Positions 32,350 through 40,154 of a DNA stretch of 64,000 bases are shown here, one piece after another. Positions within the stretch are counted from its first letter, which is position 1; each line of letters starts with the position of its first letter. A program made the position numbers and the translations under genes. The stretch comes from Bin87 sp034420475 (lineage in GTDB: Bacteria > Chloroflexota > Dehalococcoidia > Lucifugimonadales > UBA3495): contig DAOULH010000009.1 in the NCBI GenBank assembly GCA_034420475.1, positions 124,001 to 188,000 of the forward strand, read 5' to 3'. The notes under the pieces were generated by a model. It saw only the letters and a list, made by a program, of their open reading frames with translations. It had not been told where the DNA came from and did not search any database.

Positions 32350-32802
32350 ATGCGCTCATCGGATTTACCCAACGAACTGATTGATCGGGGCATCTACTGG
32401 CAAGTGGGCGGGTTCACACTGGCAGCCGTTGCCAGCGTCGTCATACTGGCGGAGTTCTCCGGCTCGGAACTGCGAGCGTTTATCTACTTTGAGATTGCGG
32501 TTACCAGGCTGTACTGGGCCCTGGTAATTCCGTTGGCCGGTCTGTTTGACGGAGCGCGCAAAATGTTTGAGAAAATGTCTGACATCAGAGCGAAACGCCG
32601 GCAAAGGTGGCTAGACGAAGGCCGCCGGGAAGGTCACCAGGAAGGCCGCCGGGAAGGTCACCAGGAAGGCCGCCGCCAGGAGCGTGAGCGCGTGCGTGCG
32701 GAGTTGCAGCGGCTCGCGGCTGACCTTCCGCCGGAGGTTGTGGCATCCTTACTTGATGAGCCGGACAACCCCAGCGAGCAAAGGGGCGCGCCGAGTGTTT
32801 GA
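32350..32802 (+). CDS. Membrane protein with EGRREGHQ repeats
   Basis: 150 residues, unknown family. Two hydrophobic segments (about 15-35 and 45-65) are followed by KMFEKMSDIRAKRRQRWLD and three EGRR units (EGRREGHQ, EGRREGHQ, EGRRQERERVRAEL), likely an extended charged coiled coil. The end LPPEVVASLLDEPD is a short helix. An 8-base inverted repeat (32331-32338 with 32358-32365) brackets the start. The last third is duplicated downstream. Related in plan to 25588-26013. Confidence 0.55.
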   Translation: MRSSDLPNELIDRGIYWQVGGFTLAAVASVVILAEFSGSELRAFIYFEIAVTRLYWALVIPLAGLFDGARKMFEKMSDIRAKRRQRWLDEGRREGHQEGRREGHQEGRRQERERVRAELQRLAADLPPEVVASLLDEPDNPSEQRGAPSV

Positions 32803-32899
32803 GAAAATGTCTGACATCAGAGCGAAACGCCGGCAAAGGTGGCTAGACGAAGGCCGCCGGGAAGGTCACCAGGAAGGCCGCCGCCAGGAGCGTGAGCGC
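32564..32899 (+). repeat. Recent direct duplication, 128-base and 104-base copies
   Basis: Copy 1 spans 32564-32691 and copy 2 spans 32796-32899. They are identical except that copy 1 has one extra 24-base unit (GAAGGCCGCCGGGAAGGTCA plus CCAG). The identity implies a very recent event or an assembly artefact. The copies encode the charged-repeat part of two successive proteins. Confidence 0.9.
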
Positions 32900-33001
32900 A
32901 TACGTGCGGAGTTGCGTCGTCTGGGCGTGACGCTGCCGCAGGAAGCCATCGACTACCTTGAGGGCAAGGGCGATAAAAGTGAGCCGCAAAATGGATGCTG
33001 A
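32795..33001 (+). CDS. Short duplicate of the EGRREGHQ-repeat protein, without membrane segments
   Basis: 68 residues from GTG 32795 (or 64 from ATG 32807). It repeats FEKMSDIRAKRRQRWLD and two EGRR units, then diverges to RAELRRLGVTLPQEAIDYLE, which is still recognisably similar to RAELQRLAADLPPEVVASLL of the upstream gene. So the tails are older paralogues joined to a recently copied body. It overlaps the upstream stop by a few bases and the downstream gene by 11. It may not be expressed as a functional protein. Confidence 0.4.
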   Translation: MFEKMSDIRAKRRQRWLDEGRREGHQEGRRQERERIRAELRRLGVTLPQEAIDYLEGKGDKSEPQNGC

Positions 33002-34130
33002 CATTGCTGAAATCGTAGCCCGCATCCACGACACGCCGCAGCAATCGGTGCTGGCCGTGGCCGGTGCCGGAAATTATGCTCTCGCCTGGCTCCTGGGAGT
33101 CGGCGGCGCCTCGCGCACCGTCTTGGAAACCCGGGTGCCTTACGGTTACCTGGCGATGACCGATTTTCTTGGCGGGTACGCTCCCGAGCAAACCGTATCC
33201 GCTGACACTGCGCGGCGGATGGCCCGGGCGGCGTGGGCACGGGGAATGTCGCTGCGCGAGCAGGACGCGCCCATCGTCGGGCTGGCGTGCACCGCCACTA
33301 TTGCCACCGACCGCACCAAGCGTGGCGACCACCGCGCTTTCATCGCCGTCTGGGACGACGACGGGGCGACGACCGACGCCGTCGTGCTCGAAAAGGGTCT
33401 AAGGGACCGCGCCGGCGAAGAGGACGTGGTCAGCCGGCTGGTCATCGCCGCCATAGCGCGCGCTTGTGGAGTGTCCGCGGAACTCGACCTCGGACTTGCC
33501 GCGTCAGAGCGGGTGGTCACAGAAACCGTTCGCCACGCCGAGCCGGTGCAACGCCTGCTGAACGGCGACGCCCGTTGGGTCACCGTTCATCCCGACGGAC
33601 GGATGGTGGTGGACGGAGACGCGCCGCCGGCCCTGCTGCCCGGTTCGTTCAACCCGCTTCATGCCGGTCACACGGAATTGGCAGAGGCGGCCGCCAGTGT
33701 GCTGGGAGCGCCGGTGACATTCGAGTTATCGGTGTCCAACGTGGACAAGCCGCCGTTGGCCGTCGAGGAAGTGCATCGCCGATTGGAGCAGTTCCGGGGA
33801 ATTGGCACGGTGGCGCTGACCACGGCGGAAACCTTCGTCAAGAAGTCGGAACTGTTTCCCGGATGCGGTTTCGCCATCGGTTGGGATACCGTGACCAGGC
33901 TGATCCAGCCCCGGTACTATGGAGATTCCCAAACGGCGATGCTACAGGCTCTGGCGGAAATGTGGGGCCGTGGCAGTCGTTTCGCTGTTGGCGGGCGCAC
34001 CGATGACAGGGGCGCGTTCCGGTCGCTGCCGGACGTGAATATCCCGGACGGGTTCCGGCCCATGTTCACGGAAATACCGGAGGCCGACTTCCGGCGCGAC
34101 GTTTCTTCGACGGCGTTGCGGAGGGGCTGA
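32991..34130 (+). CDS. Fusion of a degenerate CinA-C/PncC-like domain and a nicotinamide/nicotinate nucleotide adenylyltransferase-like domain
   Basis: 379 residues. The N-terminal 160 resemble the CinA C-terminal (NMN deamidase) fold, with LLGVGGASRTVLETRVPYGY, but the catalytic ESCTGG loop reads AGAGNYA. The C-terminal half is a nucleotidylyltransferase: LLPGSFNPLHAGH carries the (H/T)xGH motif, and VSSTALRRG is the usual ISSTxxR end. Similar fusions occur in plants and some bacteria without an assigned role; NAD salvage or repair is a reasonable guess. ATG 32991 overlaps the upstream small gene; GTG 32979 is an alternative. Confidence 0.8.
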   Translation: MDADIAEIVARIHDTPQQSVLAVAGAGNYALAWLLGVGGASRTVLETRVPYGYLAMTDFLGGYAPEQTVSADTARRMARAAWARGMSLREQDAPIVGLACTATIATDRTKRGDHRAFIAVWDDDGATTDAVVLEKGLRDRAGEEDVVSRLVIAAIARACGVSAELDLGLAASERVVTETVRHAEPVQRLLNGDARWVTVHPDGRMVVDGDAPPALLPGSFNPLHAGHTELAEAAASVLGAPVTFELSVSNVDKPPLAVEEVHRRLEQFRGIGTVALTTAETFVKKSELFPGCGFAIGWDTVTRLIQPRYYGDSQTAMLQALAEMWGRGSRFAVGGRTDDRGAFRSLPDVNIPDGFRPMFTEIPEADFRRDVSSTALRRG

Positions 34131-34219
34131 GGCCATTGACGCCGCATCGTGCGATTGCTAGGATGCGTCGGGCGATTGCACTGGTATTGGCGGGTTATCC
34201 GGCGACGTTTCCAGGAAGC

Positions 34220-34474
34220 ATGAAGACCACATTCCACTTCGATAATGACACGTTGCGTGATCGACCGTATATGAGTTTGGCTCTGTGCATTGAGGCGCTG
34301 AATAATCAGATACATAGAGAAGAACAAGCGGATGGTCGAATTCGCATCTGGGGTATGGCTACAATACTTGGAGAGTCAAGGCAACGCGTTTTGCGCGTGG
34401 TTTTGCTCGAAGACGGAGAAACCGTGCATACCGCGTTCATCGACAGCGGTTTTGGCCGACGGAGCGTCCGATGA
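34220..34474 (+). CDS. DUF4258-like small protein, possible toxin of a pair
   Basis: 84 residues from ATG 34220, with AGGA upstream. The central IRIWGMATILGESRQRVLRVVLLEDGETVHTAFID resembles the end of DUF4258 proteins, which are related to mRNA-interferase-like toxins. Its stop overlaps the next start as ATGA. The neighbour is a DUF2283 protein, a common partner of DUF4258. A toxin-antitoxin role is inference from this pairing. The family call is moderate. Confidence 0.55.
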   Translation: MKTTFHFDNDTLRDRPYMSLALCIEALNNQIHREEQADGRIRIWGMATILGESRQRVLRVVLLEDGETVHTAFIDSGFGRRSVR

Positions 34475-34791
34475 AAGTGCGCTATTATCCTGAAACTGAC
34501 AGCCTATACATTGAGTTGAAAGGCGCTACCAGCGCAGAATCGTACGAGGTTTGCGACGGCTTGGTGGTCGATATTGACAACGGCGGCACAGCGGTAGGGC
34601 TGGAGATCGAGCACCTCTCCCATTTCACCATGAACTCCGGTACGGAGGTTGGACTGGAGATACATCGTCGTGACTCTACCGACGATGCATCCGTCGCTGC
34701 GTTTGGCGTTGACTTGGAGATACTGCACAACTTCGTTGAAGGCCTGGCGATTCAGGAAACAGTTGACGACCTGATCCGACAGCCGGCATAG
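34471..34791 (+). CDS. DUF2283 family protein, likely partner/antitoxin
   Basis: 106 residues. MKVRYYPETDSLYIELKG is the DUF2283 signature, followed by VCDGLVVDIDNGGTAVGLEIEHLS. DUF2283 proteins are small beta-rich proteins often encoded with DUF4258 toxins. This one is longer than the usual 60-70 residues, with an added C-terminal 40. The start overlaps the upstream stop by ATGA. nuoA begins 23 bases after its stop, so complex I genes may be read from the same transcript. Confidence 0.8.
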   Translation: MKVRYYPETDSLYIELKGATSAESYEVCDGLVVDIDNGGTAVGLEIEHLSHFTMNSGTEVGLEIHRRDSTDDASVAAFGVDLEILHNFVEGLAIQETVDDLIRQPA

Positions 34792-34814
34792 CAGCTCAAT
34801 CCTCCCTGATTCTC

Positions 34815-35231
34815 ATGGAATTTACAGTTCCTCTGCTCCAAACCTTCAACCCGGCCGACTACGCCGGGAACTGGCTGGCGGTGGTGATCGCCATTGCCAT
34901 CGCGTTGGCTGCCATCGGGGCAATGTTCGCGGGGTCGCAGTTGCTGTCGGCTCGGCGCCGCTCGGCCGTCAAGCTGACGACCTACGAATGCGGCATTCCG
35001 CCGACGCCCTTCGCTTGGTCCAATATCAACATCCGTTTCTACATCTTCGCCATCCTGTTCCTGATATTCGACGTGGAAGCGGTGTTCCTGTTCCCGTGGG
35101 CCGTGGTGTTCATACAGGAAAAAGTGGCTGGCAACCCGATACCGTTCTACGCGATGCTGTTGTTCCTGGCCATGCTGTTCTTCGCCGTGATCTACGGATG
35201 GCGCAAGGGGGTGCTGGATTGGCAGAAGTAA
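34815..35231 (+). CDS. nuoA: NADH-quinone oxidoreductase subunit A
   Basis: 138-residue membrane subunit with three hydrophobic segments. The loop KLTTYECGIPPTPFAWSNINIRFYIFAILFLIFDVEAVFLFPWA is the NuoA hallmark, including the conserved Cys and the acidic FDVE in the second helix. It belongs to the arm that links the quinone site to proton pumping. First gene of nuoABCDHIJKLMN. No promoter is evident in the 23 bases before it. nuoB begins within or just after its end. Confidence 0.95.
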   Translation: MEFTVPLLQTFNPADYAGNWLAVVIAIAIALAAIGAMFAGSQLLSARRRSAVKLTTYECGIPPTPFAWSNINIRFYIFAILFLIFDVEAVFLFPWAVVFIQEKVAGNPIPFYAMLLFLAMLFFAVIYGWRKGVLDWQK

Positions 35232-35287
35232 ACCCGTCCGCAGGGTCCGGCGGTCTCTCGGCGGAACAAGCGAGTTCTCCGTTGGCC

Positions 35288-35842
35288 ATGCCGCCCCGGG
35301 CCACCGAAATTATCCTTGGCCCCGGCAACCGACCCGGGCCGAGCCTGCTCAACCAGGCGACCGACGGGCGGGTGCCGGGTGTCATCACTACCACGACTGA
35401 CCAACTGTTCGCCATGGCGCGCAAGTCGTCCCTGTGGACGCTGAGCTTTGGGCTGGCCTGCTGCGCTATCGAGATGATCTCCACGTACATGGCCCACCAC
35501 GATTTCGACCGCTTCGGGGTGGTGACCTGGCCGTCGCCCCGGCAAGCGGACGTCATGATCGTGGCCGGCACCGTGGTCAAAAAGATGGCCGAACCCATAC
35601 GCCTGCTCTACGAACAGATGCCGGAACCGAAGTGGGTCATCGCCATGGGAAGCTGCGCCACCAACGGCGGTCCCTACTACCGTTCCTACTCGGTGGTGAT
35701 GGGCGTCGATCACATCATCCCGGTTGACGTGTACGTGCCGGGATGCCCGCCGCGCCCCGAAGCGCTGCTGTACGGCATACTGAAGCTCCAGGAAAAGATC
35801 ATGTCCGATGCAGGTGAGGGCAATGCCTCGGCCTCGGCGTAA
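35288..35842 (+). CDS. nuoB: NADH-quinone oxidoreductase subunit B
   Basis: 184 residues from ATG 35288. It carries the N2 [4Fe-4S] cluster: the tandem Cys in LACCAIEM, then GSCATNGG and VPGCPPRPE. N2 passes electrons to quinone. A longer form starts at TTG 35219, which overlaps nuoA by 13 bases and has AAGGGGGTG 6 bases upstream, so that start is also possible and would add 23 residues (LAEVNPSAGSGG...). The C-terminus overlaps nuoC by 20 bases. Confidence 0.93.
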   Translation: MPPRATEIILGPGNRPGPSLLNQATDGRVPGVITTTTDQLFAMARKSSLWTLSFGLACCAIEMISTYMAHHDFDRFGVVTWPSPRQADVMIVAGTVVKKMAEPIRLLYEQMPEPKWVIAMGSCATNGGPYYRSYSVVMGVDHIIPVDVYVPGCPPRPEALLYGILKLQEKIMSDAGEGNASASA

Positions 35843-36353
35843 CGCCCCGGAGGCGGACGCCGAACCGCCGCCAGACCCCATCGAGTTGTTGGCGCCGGCG
35901 CGTCGGGAGACACTGGACCGCGCCGTGACGGTTCTGGCCGACTACTCCCCGGTGCCCGGCGCGTTGGGCGACCTGCCGCAGGTGACCGTGCCCGCCGGCG
36001 ACATACTCTCGGCCGGCATGGCCTGCCGGGATGACGCTTCCCTGGATTGCCGCCTGCTGCTGTGCCTGGCCTGCGTGGACTACGAGGAGCGTTTTGAACT
36101 GGTCTATTTCCTCCAGTCCCTGGCCCGGGAACAATCGCTGGTGGTGAAGACCGAGGTGTCCTACGACAATCCTGCCCTGCCTTCGGTATGCGCGGTCTGG
36201 CCGGCCGCCGACTGGTACGAGCGCGAGGCGCACGACTTGTTCGGCGTCGCCTTCGACGGGCATCCCGACCTGTCTCCCCTGCTGCTGTACCCGGAATTCG
36301 AGGGGTTCCCCGGTCGCAAATCCTACGACTTCTACGAGTACCGTGAGTTCTAG
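35823..36353 (+). CDS. nuoC: NADH-quinone oxidoreductase subunit C
   Basis: 176 residues. The 30-kDa subunit signature WPAADWYEREAHDLFGVAFDGHPDL is present near the C-terminus, followed by LLLYPEFEGFPGRKSYDFYEYREF. It docks with NuoD and NuoB at the quinone-reducing module. ATG 35823 has GTGAGGGCA directly upstream; an in-frame ATG at 35808 also exists. The first 30 residues are Pro/Arg/Glu-rich. The stop codon falls in a 17-base tandem repeat that marks the edge of an accessory gene insertion before nuoD. Confidence 0.93.
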   Translation: MPRPRRNAPEADAEPPPDPIELLAPARRETLDRAVTVLADYSPVPGALGDLPQVTVPAGDILSAGMACRDDASLDCRLLLCLACVDYEERFELVYFLQSLAREQSLVVKTEVSYDNPALPSVCAVWPAADWYEREAHDLFGVAFDGHPDLSPLLLYPEFEGFPGRKSYDFYEYREF

Positions 36354-36404
36354 AGTACCGTGAGTGCTAAAGTACCGGAAGTTCCAGAGTGCCGGGAGTT
36401 CCCG
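36337..36404 (+). repeat. Four 17-base degenerate tandem repeats across the nuoC stop
   Basis: Units at 36337, 36354, 36371 and 36388, each based on AGTACCGTGAGTTCTAG. Unit 1 includes the nuoC stop. Later units diverge gradually. Because 17 is not a multiple of 3, the repeat is not in-frame coding. It lies directly upstream of the inserted gene pair. Confidence 0.85.
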
Positions 36405-36408
36405 GTGG

Positions 36409-36909
36409 ATGCTCATGCCGTCGAACAATGAAAACCAAAATGACGACCTTGCCGTCGAGCGCACGGTTCATTTGGCAGCCGAAAACGACAGGCGTTTCGT
36501 GGCGGTCATGGACGGGGTGGTATTCACGGCTCACGTAGTCGCCGAAGGGAGCGGATTCGTTGCAGTGATGGATGGACTGGAACTGAAAGACACGGACGGC
36601 AACCCGTTCATCGCCAATGTAAACGGTCTGGAAGTAGAGGGCAGCGGCAGCACGGTTCCACAAGCGCAAGATGCTCTGATCCGGTCAATGCGCGGTTGGC
36701 TGGAGAGACTGGACACCTCTGGGAAACTGCCCGAAGCGCTGGGCACGGAAGACCTCGCGGAGGAAACTGAAGTCATCCTGCAGTTCATTGATGGAGCAGA
36801 GGCGGAAAAGCGCCGCGCCGACGTGACCACCAGGCGTCCGCCACCCGCAGATCGATCTTATGGTGTCGATTGGGAGTATGGCGTGAGCGTACATACATTC
36901 CGGGGGTAA
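36409..36909 (+). CDS. Uncharacterised small protein inserted between nuoC and nuoD (HicB-like?)
   Basis: 166 residues from ATG 36409; ATG 36415 is equally possible, with GGTGG 6 bases upstream of it. No confident family. It contains an internal repeat, RRFVAVMDGVVF and SGFVAVMDGLEL, then GLEVEGSGSTVPQAQDALIRSMRGWLE, which has the strand-helix look of HicB-type antitoxins (a sampling of substrate-like strands followed by an acidic helix). The C-terminus is acidic then basic. It pairs with the HicB-like gene downstream, 4 bases apart. Not part of complex I in other organisms. Confidence 0.55.
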   Translation: MLMPSNNENQNDDLAVERTVHLAAENDRRFVAVMDGVVFTAHVVAEGSGFVAVMDGLELKDTDGNPFIANVNGLEVEGSGSTVPQAQDALIRSMRGWLERLDTSGKLPEALGTEDLAEETEVILQFIDGAEAEKRRADVTTRRPPPADRSYGVDWEYGVSVHTFRG

Positions 36910-36913
36910 GCGC

Positions 36914-37216
36914 ATGGACCGCGTTGTGTATGAAATCGAAGCCGTGCGGGTCGCCTCGGGTTGGGAGGCGCGGTGCCCGGAGCTTGAAGTGACGGCCTAC
37001 GGAGACACTCAGGACGACGCCCGCACCGCCCTCCGGCGGCAGGTGTCGGACTACCTGGAAGACTGCGAGGAGATGGGAGTGCTGGAGGACGTGCTCATCG
37101 AAGCCGGCTTCTACGATAATGGAGAAGCCTGGATGAGCGCCCGCGTGGAGCCGCCGCAACCCAGCCTGCGTTTCATCGGCTCGCCGTTTCCCGAAACCCG
37201 CGAGCCCTCGGTCTGA
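36914..37216 (+). CDS. HicB-like antitoxin family protein
   Basis: 100 residues. VYEIEAVRVASGWEARCPELEVTAYGDTQDDARTALRRQVSDYLED fits the degenerate RNase-H-like HicB/UPF0150 fold: strand with EAVRVASGW, CPEL, then a helix. No HicA toxin gene is beside it, so it may act alone or with the preceding protein. It lies inside the nuo operon, 32 bases before nuoD. Confidence 0.65.
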   Translation: MDRVVYEIEAVRVASGWEARCPELEVTAYGDTQDDARTALRRQVSDYLEDCEEMGVLEDVLIEAGFYDNGEAWMSARVEPPQPSLRFIGSPFPETREPSV

Positions 37217-37248
37217 AATTCTGAGAACCGTTAGGAATTCTACAAGCC

Positions 37249-38400
37249 ATGACTGACCCGACTGCCATGACTGCCCAGGTGTCCGACGGTGTCCGCGAGG
37301 GGACGCAGCCGGTGGAGATGCTGCTCAACATGGGGCCGCAGCATCCGTCCACCCACGGCGTGTTCCGCATGGTGCTCTGGGTGGACGGCGAGAAGGTGGT
37401 CGACGTCGAGCCGCACATCGGCTACCTGCACCGGGGATCCGAGAAGCTGTGCGAGGGCGAGCAGTACCACCAGGTGGTCACGCTGTTCGACCGGATGGAC
37501 TACATCGGGAACTTCAACAATGAGCTGGCGTACTGCATGGTGGTCGAAAAGCTCATGGGCCTGGAAGTGCCGGAGCGGGCGGAATACATCCGCGTGATCC
37601 TGTGCGAGCTGAACCGCATCGCCAGCCACCTGCTGTACGTGGGCACCATGGGCCTGGACGCCGGGGCCATGACGCCGGTGATGTTCTCTTTCCGCGGGCG
37701 GGAGCGGGTGCAGGCGCTGTTTGAAGCCGTGTCCGGCGCGCGCATGATGCACAACTATTTCCGCATCGGCGGCCTCAAGGAGGACGTGCCGGACAATTTT
37801 CGGCAGCTGGTGGACGAGTTGATGCCGCTGCTGCGGGAGGACGTGGAGCAGAGTGACCGCATACTGACCTTCAACGAGATCTTCCTGTCCCGCCTCAAGG
37901 ACGTGAGCCCCATCGGCGCCGACGAAGCAATCGCCCTGGGCCTCACCGGCCCGATGCTGCGCGCCTGTGGGTACGAGTACGACGTGCGCAAGGCGCAACC
38001 GTACTCAATCTACGACCGTTTCGACTTCGAGGTGCCGGTGGGTCTGGACGGAGACTGCTGGGACCGGCACTGGGTGCGGGTCCAGGAGATGTATCAGTCC
38101 CTGCGGATCGTGGAGCAGGCGATGGAGCAGTTGCCCGATGGGCCGGTGACGTCCTCGCTGGGCCGCCGCCTGATCCGCCCACCCGCCGGCGAGGCCTACG
38201 TGCGCGCCGAGAACCCCAGGGGCGAGATTGGCGTGTATCTGGTCAGTGACGGCACCGACCGGCCGTACCGGGTAAAGGTGCGCCCGCCGTCTTTCTGCAA
38301 CCTGTCCGCGCTGCGCCGGCTGCTGGTTGACACCTGGCTGGCGGACAGCGTGGTGGTGCTGGGCTCGCTGGACATCGTGCTGGGCGAGGTGGACCGGTGA
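37249..38400 (+). CDS. nuoD: NADH-quinone oxidoreductase subunit D
   Basis: 383 residues, the 49-kDa subunit that forms the quinone pocket with NuoB. NMGPQHPSTHGVFRMVLWVDGE and EPHIGYLHRGSEKLCEG (the His-containing quinone site) are clear, as are FDRMDYIGNFNNELAYCMVVEKL and the C-terminal PSFCNLSALRRLLVDTWLADSVVVLGSLDIVLGEVDR. Separate from nuoC rather than fused. The stop overlaps the nuoH start by GTGA. Confidence 0.97.
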   Translation: MTDPTAMTAQVSDGVREGTQPVEMLLNMGPQHPSTHGVFRMVLWVDGEKVVDVEPHIGYLHRGSEKLCEGEQYHQVVTLFDRMDYIGNFNNELAYCMVVEKLMGLEVPERAEYIRVILCELNRIASHLLYVGTMGLDAGAMTPVMFSFRGRERVQALFEAVSGARMMHNYFRIGGLKEDVPDNFRQLVDELMPLLREDVEQSDRILTFNEIFLSRLKDVSPIGADEAIALGLTGPMLRACGYEYDVRKAQPYSIYDRFDFEVPVGLDGDCWDRHWVRVQEMYQSLRIVEQAMEQLPDGPVTSSLGRRLIRPPAGEAYVRAENPRGEIGVYLVSDGTDRPYRVKVRPPSFCNLSALRRLLVDTWLADSVVVLGSLDIVLGEVDR

Positions 38401-39506
38401 GCTTCCTCATCAGTCTGGGCTGGAGCGCGTTGGGCCTGGCGGTCATGTTCGCCGTCCTGTCGGTGGTCGTGCTGTCCATGGTATGGCTCGAGCGCAAGGC
38501 GCTGGGTCGCCTGCAGCTGCGCTACGGGCCGACCCGCACGGGACTGTTCGGGCTGATGCAGCCCATCGCCGACGCGGTGAAGCTCATCGTGAAGGAAGAC
38601 ATCATCCCCGACGACTCGGAAAAAGCCATCTTCTGGATCGCCCCGGTCATCGTCGTGGTATCCGCCTTCGTCATCTGGGTGACCATACCCGGCGGCGACA
38701 GCGTAGTGATCCGCCACCTGCCTCTGGGGTTGTTCTACATCATCGCCTTTGCGGTGATCGGGATCCTGGGGTTGGTGCTGGCCGGCTGGGGTTCGGCGAA
38801 CAAGTACGGCATCATGGGCGGGTTGCGCTCCGCCGCGCAACTGATCTCTTACGAGATCCCGGTGGTGCTGGTGGCCGCCGCGGTGGCGATCCTGGCTCAA
38901 TCGCTGGATATGCGCTTAATCGTGGACGCGCAGTCATCGTACCCGTACCTGGTAATGTTGCCTTTGGGGTTTGTCATCTTTTTCATCGCCGGGCTGGCCG
39001 AGGTGGGACGCACGCCTTTCGACATCTACCACGCGGAGAGCGAGGTGGTGGGCGGCCCGTTCGTGGAGTACAGCGGCGCCCACTGGTCGGTGTTCTTCCT
39101 GGCCGAGTACATCAACACCTTTGCCATCGCCGCGCTGACCACGCTGCTGTTCCTGGGCGGCTGGGGCGGCCCGGCGCTTCCCGACGTGGTATGGTTCCTC
39201 TTCAAGACCTACGCGGTAGTGCTGGTGGTGTTCTGGGTGCGGGGAACCTTCCCGCGCCTTCGCATCGACCAACTGATGGCCTTCGCCTGGAAGGTGATGG
39301 TCCCGCTGTCGTTCTACACGGTGATCATTGCCGCCGTGTACCGGTTCTACGAGCTGCCCTGGTGGAGCCTGACCATCATGTCCGCCGCCGGGCTGGCGGT
39401 TGCCGGGTGGATCATCTACCGGCGCATGACCGGGCCGGCCCGTCGGGTTGCGGAAGTGCAGCGTCAGCTCGCCGCGCGTCGTGCGGCAACCCAATCCGGC
39501 ACCTGA
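38397..39506 (+). CDS. nuoH: NADH-quinone oxidoreductase subunit H
   Basis: 369-residue membrane subunit with eight or more helices. ERKALGRLQLRYGPTRTGLFGLMQPIADAVKLIVKEDIIP is the classic NuoH signature, then EVGRTPFDIYHAESEVVGGPFVEYSG, which lines the quinone tunnel. The start is GTG 38397 overlapping the nuoD stop. The C-terminus is extended by a short Arg/Ala-rich tail. nuoI is normally next but here two Uma2 genes intervene. Confidence 0.96.
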   Translation: MSFLISLGWSALGLAVMFAVLSVVVLSMVWLERKALGRLQLRYGPTRTGLFGLMQPIADAVKLIVKEDIIPDDSEKAIFWIAPVIVVVSAFVIWVTIPGGDSVVIRHLPLGLFYIIAFAVIGILGLVLAGWGSANKYGIMGGLRSAAQLISYEIPVVLVAAAVAILAQSLDMRLIVDAQSSYPYLVMLPLGFVIFFIAGLAEVGRTPFDIYHAESEVVGGPFVEYSGAHWSVFFLAEYINTFAIAALTTLLFLGGWGGPALPDVVWFLFKTYAVVLVVFWVRGTFPRLRIDQLMAFAWKVMVPLSFYTVIIAAVYRFYELPWWSLTIMSAAGLAVAGWIIYRRMTGPARRVAEVQRQLAARRAATQSGT

Positions 39507-39551
39507 CCCCCAATGCTGGTATCATATTGGAAACCTCTGAAGCGCCCCGCC

Positions 39552-40154
39552 ATGACAACCCGCCCCCGCAAAATCACCGTCGACGAGTTCTGGGAGATGC
39601 CGGGTGAATTTAATCACCGCTACGAGCTGGTGGATGGAGAGTTGGTGGAAATAGGCCGGAGGCCGCGGCGCGGGACGCTGACGGGCGAGATTGGCGGGCT
39701 AATCCTCGGCCACGTGGAAGTCGCCAGGTTGCCGCTTTACGTTGGGGTAGCGGTAGGATTCCAAATCGACACCTACAATCTACGCTTCCCGGATGTTAGC
39801 GTAACAACTTGGGAACGTATGGCTGCTTATGACGAGGCGCAAGGTCCTTGGCCACATTTTGCGCCCGACACCGTCGTCGAAGTGACAGACCGGAACAACC
39901 CCCTGGAACGCCTCGCTCATAAAACCATCGAGTATTTCGCCGGCGGAACGCAAGCCGTCCGGGTCGCCGACCCCGACCTGCGCACAGTGACCATCCGCCG
40001 ACCCGGCGTGCCGGAGCAGATTTTCGGCCCTGATGATATGCTGTCCGGCGAACCTGAGATACCGGGCTTTCACTGCCTCGTCGCTGATATTTACGCCGTG
40101 CTGGACCGTCGGGGATCGTCGGCAACTGACGCCGCCCAGAGCGGGAGGCCATGA
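39552..40154 (+). CDS. Uma2-family (DUF820) PD-(D/E)XK nuclease-like protein, copy 1
   Basis: 200 residues from ATG 39552; an upstream ATG at 39513 is possible. Uma2 features: FNHRYELVDGELVEIG, LRFPDVSVTTWERM (Asp), FAPDTVVEVTDRNNPLERLAHKTIEYFAGG (Glu and Lys), and the closing MLSGEPEIPGFHCLVADIY. The fold is that of restriction endonucleases; Uma2 proteins are abundant in cyanobacteria and Chloroflexota and mostly uncharacterised. It overlaps the second copy by four bases (ATGA). It interrupts nuoH-nuoI. Confidence 0.85.
   Translation: MTTRPRKITVDEFWEMPGEFNHRYELVDGELVEIGRRPRRGTLTGEIGGLILGHVEVARLPLYVGVAVGFQIDTYNLRFPDVSVTTWERMAAYDEAQGPWPHFAPDTVVEVTDRNNPLERLAHKTIEYFAGGTQAVRVADPDLRTVTIRRPGVPEQIFGPDDMLSGEPEIPGFHCLVADIYAVLDRRGSSATDAAQSGRP

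Noticed and set aside
36337..36404. Possible CRISPR from short tandem repeats
   Set aside because: Period 17 with no spacers and gradual divergence; it is a simple tandem repeat.
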